Shown in pieces: positions 7,097 to 12,683 of a DNA stretch of 12,683 bases. Below the pieces are notes generated by a model that was given only the letters and a program-made list of their open reading frames with translations, was not told the origin of the DNA and made no database searches. Position numbers and translations under genes: made by a program. Location of the stretch: the NCBI GenBank assembly GCA_947090385.1, contig CAMUNZ010000033.1:1-12683 (forward strand), given 5' to 3'. Every line of letters starts with the position of its first letter. The stretch's first letter is position 1. This DNA comes from an uncultured Campylobacter sp. Lineage in GTDB: Bacteria; Campylobacterota; Campylobacteria; Campylobacterales; Campylobacteraceae.

Positions 7097-9017
7097 AGTT
7101 TAAATTATCGTAAATTTCTAGAATTTCAAAATACTCGTTTTCCATTTTTTCAAGCTCTTTTTTGTTATCTTCTAGCTCTGCATAAAGTTTATCTATGCCG
7201 ATTTCATTATAAATTTTTGGATCGCTTAAAGATGAATTTAATTCTTTTATCTTTTTTTCTAAAATTTCTATTTTTTGTGGATGATTATCTAAAATTTCTT
7301 GCTGTTTATAACTTAATTTTTTTGAAATTTTTACTTTTTGATTTTGTGTTTGATTTAAATTTTTTTCAATCTCATCAATCTCATAAATTTCACTTTCAAC
7401 TTCTAAAAATTCGCTATAACTTAAATTAGAAATTTTGATTTTTCCATTTTCATAAGCCCAAAGTTTCGTTGCGATTTTATCGACAAAATATCTATCGTGG
7501 CCAACCAATAAAACCGCCCCTTTAAAATTTAACAAATACTCTTCAAGAATATTGATAGTCGAGATATCAAGATCATTTGTCGGCTCGTCTAAAATCAAAA
7601 CATCATAATCTTTCGAAAATAAAAGTGCAAGTCCGACGCGATTTTTTTCTCCACCGCTTAAAACGCCAATTTTTTTATCCAAAAATTCTTTTGGAAATAA
7701 AAAACTCTTCATATATCCATAAACATGCATAAAATGTCCTTTTACCCAAATGTGATCGCCGCCATTTGGGCAAAAAGTTTCAATCAAACTTTTATCATCA
7801 TCTAAGAAATTCCTACTTTGATCGAAATAGCCAATTTTTAAATCTCCTCTTTTTATCTCGCCAGAATCTTGCGAAATTTCACCTTGCAAAATTTTTAAAA
7901 GTGTGCTTTTTCCACTTCCGTTTGGTCCGACAATTGCAATTTTTTCTCTTTGTAAAACTCTTGCGTTGAAATTTTCAAAAAGTGTTTTACCATTTATGCT
8001 TTTATTTAAATTTTTTATTTCAAAAATCATTTTTTGACGATTTTTATCGTTTATTTGATTTTGCAAAGCACCGGCTCTTTGTAATTCTATTTTAGCACGA
8101 CGCAAAATTCCAGGATTTTTTTTTGCCTCTTCGCGCATAGCAAAAATTCGTTCTTTTCTTCCTTCATTTCTTTTAAGTCTAGCTTTTATGCCTCTTCTTA
8201 ACCACTCTTCTTCGCTTTTTAAAAGTTTTATCAAAGTTTCATGAGTTTTTTGCAAACTTGCTAAAATTTCTTGCTTTTTTTGTAAATAATATCCATATCC
8301 TCCGTCAAAATTTCGCACATTTCCGCTTTCAACTTCTATCAAACGAGTCGCGATTTTATCAATAAAATATCTATCATGAGAAATAAAAATTATAGTTTGA
8401 CGCGAAGATAAAAGCATATCTTCTAAAAATTTTGTCATATAAACATCAAGATGATTTGTCGGCTCATCAAGAAGCAAAACATCTGGCTTTTTTAAAATCA
8501 AAGCACCAAGCCCAACACGACGAATTTCGCCACCACTTAAAGAATTTATCGTGCGATTTTCGAAAATTTCAAGATTAAAATGTTTTAAAACTCGATCGAT
8601 TTTGTTTTCTATTTGCCAACCATCTTTTGCATCTAAAAATTTTATAAGTTCATTTTGTCTTTGCAAAATTGCACTGTTTTCGTGATTTTTAGCTATTTGA
8701 TCTAAAATTTTTTCATATTCATCTCTTGCATCAAAAATATCTTTTAATTCTAATTTTAAAGCATCTTTTACGCTTAAGTTAGCATTGAAATTTGGAGTTT
8801 GATTAAGCATTGAAATATTTAACAAATTTTGCCTTACAACCCTACCAAAATCTGCTTCAAGATTTCCTAAAATTATCTTCATCAAAGTGCTTTTTCCTTC
8901 GCCATTTTTGCCGATTATAGCAACTCTTTCGCCCTGATTGATGCTTAAATTTATATCTTGTAAAACAACTTTTTCACCAAATTTTTTTGAAATTTCTATT
9001 AAATCTATTAAAGCCAA
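7095..9017 (-). CDS. uup: ABC-F family ATPase, Uup-like
   Basis: This is a soluble ABC-F protein of 640 residues with two ATP-binding cassettes and no membrane segments. Cassette 1 has Walker A GKNGEGKST (36-44), signature LSGGE (160-164) and Walker B DE at 184-185. Cassette 2 has GPNGSGKST (364-372), LSGGE (453-457) and DE at 477-478. The linker contains EEEWLRRGIKARLKRNEGR, close to the Uup linker. The last 95 or so residues are a charged coiled coil starting near KLSYKQQE, as in the Uup C-terminal DNA-binding domain. Uup has been linked to ribosome function and branched-DNA stability; which applies here is not shown. The start is TTG, with a perfect AAGGAG seven bases before it (9025-9030). 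The first internal ATG falls beyond Walker A, so no other start works. The ribosome site overlaps the stop codon of the CAP-domain gene upstream. Confidence 0.9.
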   Translation of the reverse strand: MALIDLIEISKKFGEKVVLQDINLSINQGERVAIIGKNGEGKSTLMKIILGNLEADFGRVVRQNLLNISMLNQTPNFNANLSVKDALKLELKDIFDARDEYEKILDQIAKNHENSAILQRQNELIKFLDAKDGWQIENKIDRVLKHFNLEIFENRTINSLSGGEIRRVGLGALILKKPDVLLLDEPTNHLDVYMTKFLEDMLLSSRQTIIFISHDRYFIDKIATRLIEVESGNVRNFDGGYGYYLQKKQEILASLQKTHETLIKLLKSEEEWLRRGIKARLKRNEGRKERIFAMREEAKKNPGILRRAKIELQRAGALQNQINDKNRQKMIFEIKNLNKSINGKTLFENFNARVLQREKIAIVGPNGSGKSTLLKILQGEISQDSGEIKRGDLKIGYFDQSRNFLDDDKSLIETFCPNGGDHIWVKGHFMHVYGYMKSFLFPKEFLDKKIGVLSGGEKNRVGLALLFSKDYDVLILDEPTNDLDISTINILEEYLLNFKGAVLLVGHDRYFVDKIATKLWAYENGKIKISNLSYSEFLEVESEIYEIDEIEKNLNQTQNQKVKISKKLSYKQQEILDNHPQKIEILEKKIKELNSSLSDPKIYNEIGIDKLYAELEDNKKELEKMENEYFEILEIYDNLN

Positions 9018-9024
9018 AAATTTT

Positions 9025-9030
9025 CTCCTT
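9025..9030 (-). promoter_or_regulatory. Strong ribosome binding site for the TTG start of uup
   Basis: AAGGAG on the minus strand lies seven bases before the TTG at 9017 and shares two bases with the TAA stop (9029-9031) of the preceding gene. It settles the unusual start codon. It also implies that ribosomes finishing the CAP gene end exactly where uup translation begins, so the two genes are probably translationally coupled. Confidence 0.8.
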
Positions 9031-10321
9031 ATTTTTTAAATTTTTGCCATAAAAATAGCAACAATGCCAACAAAAAAACAGATATTAAAACAACAAATTT
9101 ATAATCAACAACGCCTTTTCCACTTTTTGATAAAACAAATTTTACTTTTCTTTCATCATCAAAATTAAACTCAAGAAATCCGCCTTTTACGCCATTTAAA
9201 TTTATAAAAACTGTATTTGGTGCGATATTTTTAACAATAGGCTGTTTTGTGTTTTTATATTTATAAGTAAAATTTTTTATCAAATCATTACAATTTTTTG
9301 GCTTAAAAAAAATTTCATAATTTTTATTCGGCAAAATTTCAATTTTTTGAGCTCTATCGATTACAAAATACTCATTTTTAGGCGTTTTCGTGGCAAAATT
9401 CCATTCTATTTTTTTATTTATACCATCTTCATCATAAGTAAAAATCGCTTTATAAGTTTTTCCAAATTCTAAAACTTCATAAGGGAAAAAAGCGAATTGA
9501 TTTTTTGTAAATTTTTGATTTGGATCGTTTGTTTTATCCATGATGATTATGTTTTTTAAACTTTTAGAGCTATCATCAAAAACTTCAAAATTCAGCATTT
9601 TTATATTTAAAGATTTATTAAATTCTATACTGATCGGATTTGCAGAAATTTCGCAATTTGGAAGCGGATCTGGAATTTCATTTGCAAAATATGCTAATGC
9701 CCTACTTTTATTTGGATAAACTACAAATTTATTTTTGTTTAAATTTAAAAAATAATCGTATCTTTTTTTTAAAATTTTAACCTTTTCATCGTTACAAATC
9801 TGCAAAATATAATATCCACTTTGAGTCGAATTTTGCGGATTTTTACAAAAATCATTTAAACGAGAATTTGTCATATTGAAAACAAAAGCCGAATTTTTAT
9901 CATCTTTAAACTCACCAAATCCTATCTCATCAACATTGAAATTTAAAAAAGCAAATCTATGATAAATAGCCGTAAATAACGAATCTATGGCAGTTTCATA
10001 ATCTTTGTTAAAAGAGATATTTTCTAAAACATAAGTTGTTTTAAGCCCAACATTTAAAGCTCTTTTTGATGGATTTTCGCCTGTAAAATTTGGCAAATTT
10101 GCATTTTCATCGTGGCTTTGATGATTGTTTTGGATTAAATATTTTGCATGATTCTGGCTTGAAATATCTAAAATTTTATTGTGCGAAAATCTGTTTAAAT
10201 CGCTATCTAATCTAATTTTATTTATATAAGAAATTGGATCCAAATAAAAAGTGTCAAAAACTGGATTTTGTGGCGAATTTGCAAAGATTGCACCACAAAA
10301 AAATATCAAAAAAAATTTCAT
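9029..10321 (-). CDS. Secreted, membrane-anchored CAP-domain (SCP/YkwD-like) protein
   Basis: This 430-residue protein has a signal peptide (about 1-14, MKFFLIFFCGAIFA, probable cleavage after Ala14; no lipobox). A CAP/SCP-like domain follows at about 30-150, shown by QNHAKYL (56-62), SH at 69-70, GENPSKRA (81-88), LENIS with Glu100, YHR with His121, and EIGFG (132-136). His70, Glu100 and His121 fit the usual CAP cavity residues. Next come about 250 residues of beta-rich, Ig-like-looking sequence with four cysteines that could form disulfides, then one transmembrane helix (about 406-425) and a basic QKFKK tail. It should therefore be held at the inner membrane facing the periplasm. Bacterial CAP proteins have varied or unknown roles, so no substrate can be named. 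Its ATG lies three bases after the pckA stop with no visible ribosome site, so translation probably depends on re-initiation from pckA. Confidence 0.75.
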   Translation of the reverse strand: MKFFLIFFCGAIFANSPQNPVFDTFYLDPISYINKIRLDSDLNRFSHNKILDISSQNHAKYLIQNNHQSHDENANLPNFTGENPSKRALNVGLKTTYVLENISFNKDYETAIDSLFTAIYHRFAFLNFNVDEIGFGEFKDDKNSAFVFNMTNSRLNDFCKNPQNSTQSGYYILQICNDEKVKILKKRYDYFLNLNKNKFVVYPNKSRALAYFANEIPDPLPNCEISANPISIEFNKSLNIKMLNFEVFDDSSKSLKNIIIMDKTNDPNQKFTKNQFAFFPYEVLEFGKTYKAIFTYDEDGINKKIEWNFATKTPKNEYFVIDRAQKIEILPNKNYEIFFKPKNCNDLIKNFTYKYKNTKQPIVKNIAPNTVFINLNGVKGGFLEFNFDDERKVKFVLSKSGKGVVDYKFVVLISVFLLALLLFLWQKFKK

Positions 10322-10324
10322 AAA

Positions 10325-11902
10325 TTAAATAGAAGGACCGGCTTTTGCAAATTCTATACCCTCTTTTACATCCTCATAACGATTGAAATTTTCTATAAAC
10401 ATTTTTGCAAGTTTTTTTCTAGAAATTAAAAATTCATCCTTATTTTGCCAAACATTTATAGGATTTAAAAGTTTTGTTTCAACGCCTTCTAACTCCTTTG
10501 GAATAGCTAAATTAAACTCATCAAAATTTTCAAAATCACATTTTTTTATACTTCCATCCAAAATCGCATTTATACAAGCTCTTGTTGCTTTTATGCTCAT
10601 TCTTTTTCCAATACCATAAGCACCACCAGTCCAGCCAGTATTTACAAGATAAACATTTACTTTATATTTATCGATTTTTTCACCTAAAATTTTTGCATAA
10701 ACTGTAGGATGAAGTGGCATAAAAGGCTCACCAAAACAAGCACTAAAAGTAGCCACAGGCTCTGTTATTCCGCGCTCAGTTCCAGCCACTTTTGCAGTAT
10801 AACCGCTTAAAAAATAATACATCGCTTGTTCTTTTGTAAGTTTGCTAACTGGAGGTAAAATTCCAAAAGCATCGGCTGTTAGGAAAATTATATTTTTTGG
10901 ATGAGAAGCTTTTAAAGTCGATTCATGATTTTGAATATGTTCTATCGGATAACTAACTCTTGTGTTTTCAGTTTTGCTCGCATTGCTATAATCTACTTTG
11001 CCATTTTCATCACTTACAACATTTTCTAAAAGCGCATTTTGATGAATGGCTGAATAAATTTCAGGTTCGTTTTCTTTGCTTAAATTTATACATTTTGCAT
11101 AACAACCACCTTCAAAATTAAAAACTCCTTCATCATCCCAGCCATGTTCGTCATCGCCGATTAATTTGCGATTTTTATCCGTTGAAAGAGTCGTTTTTCC
11201 AGTGCCAGAAAGTCCAAAAAATAGCGCCACATCGCCATTTTTACCGACATTTGCCGAGCAATGCATCGCCATTTTTCCTTGCAATGGAAGCCAGTAATTC
11301 ATCATAGAAAAAATTCCTTTTTTCATCTCGCCACCATACCAAGTCCCGCCGATTACGCCGATATTTTCTTCGACATTGAAAATAACAAAAACTTCACTAT
11401 TTAAGCCGTCATTTTTATAATCATCGTTTTTGCATTTGCAAGCATTATAAACGACAAAATCTGGACTAAAATTTTCCAATTCTTTTTCGTCTGGCCTTAT
11501 AAACATATTTTTTACAAAATGTGCTTGCCAAGCGACTTCTGTGACAAATCTGACTTTTTTTCTGCTTGTTAAACTAGAACCGCAAAATGCGTCTTGTATA
11601 TATAATTTTTTATTTGAAAGTTGTGTTTTTGCTTTTTTTAAAAGTTTATCAAAAAGCTCTTTTGTAATTGGATGATTTATTTTTCCCCAAGAAATAAATT
11701 TCTGACTAGGATCTTGTTTTACAAAATATTTATCTTTTGGGCTTCGCCCCGTAAAAATTCCAGTATCTACAATAAAAGTTCCATTGTCGCTTAATTTGCC
11801 TTCTTTATTTGAAATTTCATGTTTAAGAAGTTCGTCGTAACTTAAATTATAAAAAATTTCTTTAATGCCGTTTAAACCAAGTTTTTCGATATCTTTTATC
11901 AT
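10325..11902 (-). CDS. pckA: Phosphoenolpyruvate carboxykinase (ATP)
   Basis: This cytosolic enzyme converts oxaloacetate and ATP to phosphoenolpyruvate, CO2 and ADP, the first committed step of gluconeogenesis. The 525-residue length matches the ATP-dependent family. Visible motifs are TGRSPKDK with substrate-binding Arg53, GGTWYGGEMKKG, the P-loop GLSGTGKTT (230-238), the metal-binding GDDEHGWDD with Asp250 and Asp251, and TAKVAGTERG toward the C terminus. No key residue is missing. The ATG at 11902 has GGAG (11909-11912) six bases upstream. It is the first gene of a tight run: the CAP-domain gene starts three bases after its stop and uup eleven bases after that. The 170-base upstream gap holds candidate promoters, a dyad and a leader hairpin, listed separately. 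Confidence 0.97.
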   Translation of the reverse strand: MIKDIEKLGLNGIKEIFYNLSYDELLKHEISNKEGKLSDNGTFIVDTGIFTGRSPKDKYFVKQDPSQKFISWGKINHPITKELFDKLLKKAKTQLSNKKLYIQDAFCGSSLTSRKKVRFVTEVAWQAHFVKNMFIRPDEKELENFSPDFVVYNACKCKNDDYKNDGLNSEVFVIFNVEENIGVIGGTWYGGEMKKGIFSMMNYWLPLQGKMAMHCSANVGKNGDVALFFGLSGTGKTTLSTDKNRKLIGDDEHGWDDEGVFNFEGGCYAKCINLSKENEPEIYSAIHQNALLENVVSDENGKVDYSNASKTENTRVSYPIEHIQNHESTLKASHPKNIIFLTADAFGILPPVSKLTKEQAMYYFLSGYTAKVAGTERGITEPVATFSACFGEPFMPLHPTVYAKILGEKIDKYKVNVYLVNTGWTGGAYGIGKRMSIKATRACINAILDGSIKKCDFENFDEFNLAIPKELEGVETKLLNPINVWQNKDEFLISRKKLAKMFIENFNRYEDVKEGIEFAKAGPSI

Positions 11903-11923
11903 TTTTTACTCCATAAATAAATC

Positions 11924-11945
11924 CGCAAAATTCCGTAAATTTGCG
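11924..11945. repeat. Leader hairpin upstream of pckA
   Basis: CGCAAA and TTTGCG form six-base arms around a ten-base interior that can add two more A/T pairs past a mismatch. Half of the arm bases are G/C in an otherwise A/T-rich stretch. On the pckA transcript the hairpin would end about 11 bases before the GGAG ribosome site. It could affect mRNA stability or translation, but it is not a recognised riboswitch and lacks a T tail for termination. Confidence 0.3.
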
Positions 11946-11970
11946 AAAAATAAATTAAAAACTGGTCGCG

Positions 11971-11976
11971 ATTTTA
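11971..11976 (-). promoter_or_regulatory. Candidate -10 box of pckA (proximal)
   Basis: TAAAAT on the minus strand, inside ATAAAATCGC, closely resembles the acnB -10 context (ATAAAATCCGC). It would start transcription near 11964 with a leader of about 62 bases. It lacks the TG extension, so it competes with the perfect hexamer at 12028-12033. Confidence 0.35.
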
Positions 11977-12004
11977 TTTAAAATTTAATAAATTTCACTT
12001 TAAA

Positions 12005-12030
12005 AATTTAATTTTCCTTAAAATTAAATT
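12005..12030. repeat. 11+4+11 perfect inverted repeat upstream of pckA
   Basis: AATTTAATTTT at 12005-12015 and AAAATTAAATT at 12020-12030 are exact reverse complements around a four-base CCTT spacer. The distal arm overlaps the perfect TATAAT read on the minus strand at 12028-12033, and the dyad would cover the start site of that promoter. That is a typical position for a repressor operator. As RNA it would be an all-A/U stem with AAGG in the loop. The repeat is plain in the sequence; its function is inferred. Confidence 0.45.
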
Positions 12031-12033
12031 ATA
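12028..12033 (-). promoter_or_regulatory. Candidate -10 box of pckA (distal)
   Basis: This is a perfect TATAAT on the minus strand, about 40 bases after the trpS stop. A start near 12021 would give a leader of about 118 bases that contains the leader hairpin. There is no TG extension or clear -35. It overlaps the 12005-12030 dyad. Confidence 0.4.
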
Positions 12034-12072
12034 GTTTTTAACAACTAAGCTTTATTAAATAAAATAAAAATT

Positions 12073-12683
12073 TTACCTGTAAATCCCGCAAATTTCACGA
12101 ATTTTTTCCATCTTTTTAAATGCAATTTTTTTAGCTTTTTGCGCACCTAAACTTAAAATTTCATCAACTTCATCTTTATGATTTATAAAATATTTAAATT
12201 TTTCTTTTGCATCTTTAAAATAATCTAAAATAATTTCATTTAAATATGCTTTAAAATGCCCGTATCCTTCGCCACCTTTTTCATAGCGAATTTTTAACTC
12301 ATTTATGCCATCATCATCCAAAAATATATTTGCAATCGCGAAAATATTGCAAGTTTTATAATCTTTTGGCTCTTCAAGTCCTTTGCTATCTGTTACAATT
12401 TTTCCAATCTGTTTTTTTAAAGTTTTATCATCACAAAAAATATCAATCGTATTTTTATAACTTTTACTCATTTTTGCGCCGTCAATTCCTGGAATTGTCG
12501 CGATTTTTTGGTCGATTTTTGCATTGGGAAGTGTAAAAATTTCGCCATATAAATTATTAAATTTTAAAGCAATATCCCTTGCTATTTCAACATGTTGAAT
12601 TTGATCTTTTCCAACAGGGATTAAATTAGAATCATAAAGTAAAATATCGGCTGCCATCAAAATCGGATAAGAAAAAAGCCCAT
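12073..12683 (-). CDS. trpS: Tryptophanyl-tRNA synthetase, C-terminal part (cut by window edge)
   Basis: This class I aminoacyl-tRNA synthetase attaches tryptophan to tRNA-Trp in the cytosol. The visible 202 residues are the C-terminal 60 percent or so of a usual 320-330 residue enzyme. The frame stays open to the right edge: upstream of the first internal methionines it reads GLFSYPIL, continuing into MAADILLYDSNLIPVGKDQ, a typical TrpRS stretch around the tryptophan site. The class I KMSKS loop is intact at 12460-12474, within PGIDGAKMSKSY. The HIGH-type motif and the start codon lie outside the window. The stop is TAA at 12073-12075. No convincing terminator follows; the 170-base gap to pckA carries pckA control sequences instead. 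Confidence 0.95.
   Translation of the reverse strand, partial: GLFSYPILMAADILLYDSNLIPVGKDQIQHVEIARDIALKFNNLYGEIFTLPNAKIDQKIATIPGIDGAKMSKSYKNTIDIFCDDKTLKKQIGKIVTDSKGLEEPKDYKTCNIFAIANIFLDDDGINELKIRYEKGGEGYGHFKAYLNEIILDYFKDAKEKFKYFINHKDEVDEILSLGAQKAKKIAFKKMEKIREICGIYR

Noticed and set aside
7217..7969. Plus-strand open frames rich in Phe and Leu opposite the Uup-like gene
   Set aside because: The composition is what the reverse complement of Lys/Glu-rich coiled-coil and linker codons gives; no independent support.
8116..8124. Nine-base homopolymer (A9 in the coding strand) in the ABC-F linker as a phase-variable or slippage site
   Set aside because: The reading frame is intact through it, such runs are common at this A/T content, and phase variation in Campylobacter normally uses G/C tracts.
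10383..10619. Open frame on the plus strand antisense to pckA
   Set aside because: It is fully inside pckA, has no recognisable domain and no promoter evidence.
12641..12660. Internal TTG/ATG near 12660 as the start of a short gene
   Set aside because: The same frame continues to the window edge with conserved TrpRS sequence (GLFSYPIL), so this is the middle of trpS.
1..12683. Mobile element, prophage, CRISPR, defence system, tRNA or rRNA
   Set aside because: No transposase, integrase, array-like repeats, tRNA-like folds or defence domains were seen; composition is even across all genes.

Overview
The window looks like ordinary chromosomal DNA from a low-GC Campylobacter or a close relative in the Campylobacterota. 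Base composition is strongly A+T-rich throughout. The proteins (AcnB-type aconitase, ATP-dependent PEP carboxykinase, a PHP-bearing DnaE, a Uup-like ABC-F protein, a short HemD) fit that group. The usable promoters are extended -10 boxes set behind T-rich tracts, as expected for Campylobacter sigma-70. The species cannot be fixed from the sequence. The members with the lowest GC (C. hominis / C. ureolyticus type) are a guess.

Layout. hemD (25-672, minus strand) is divergent from acnB (863-3415, plus strand) across a 190-base promoter region. acnB then converges on a long minus-strand block, with a short hairpin at 3420-3442 between them. Read in the direction of transcription, that block is: the 3' part of trpS (cut by the right edge of the window), a 170-base regulatory gap, pckA, a secreted membrane-anchored CAP-domain protein, a Uup-like ABC-F ATPase, and dnaE. 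pckA, the CAP gene and uup are packed with gaps of 3 and 11 bases and are probably one transcript. dnaE follows 69 bases later and has its own good extended -10 promoter.

How the genes fit together. AcnB (citrate to isocitrate) and PckA (oxaloacetate to PEP) both belong to central carbon metabolism, as expected for a bacterium living on organic and amino acids. HemD serves tetrapyrrole synthesis, TrpS charges tRNA-Trp, DnaE is the replicative polymerase, and Uup-like proteins act around ribosomes or branched DNA. The grouping looks positional, not functional. The one poorly understood gene is the CAP-domain protein at 9029-10321.

I saw no mobile element, CRISPR array, tRNA or rRNA, and no convincing undescribed multi-gene system. 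The points worth a second look are the CAP protein and its re-initiation-type start, the TTG start of uup, the complete PHP metal site in DnaE, and the dyads and hairpins upstream of pckA and acnB.
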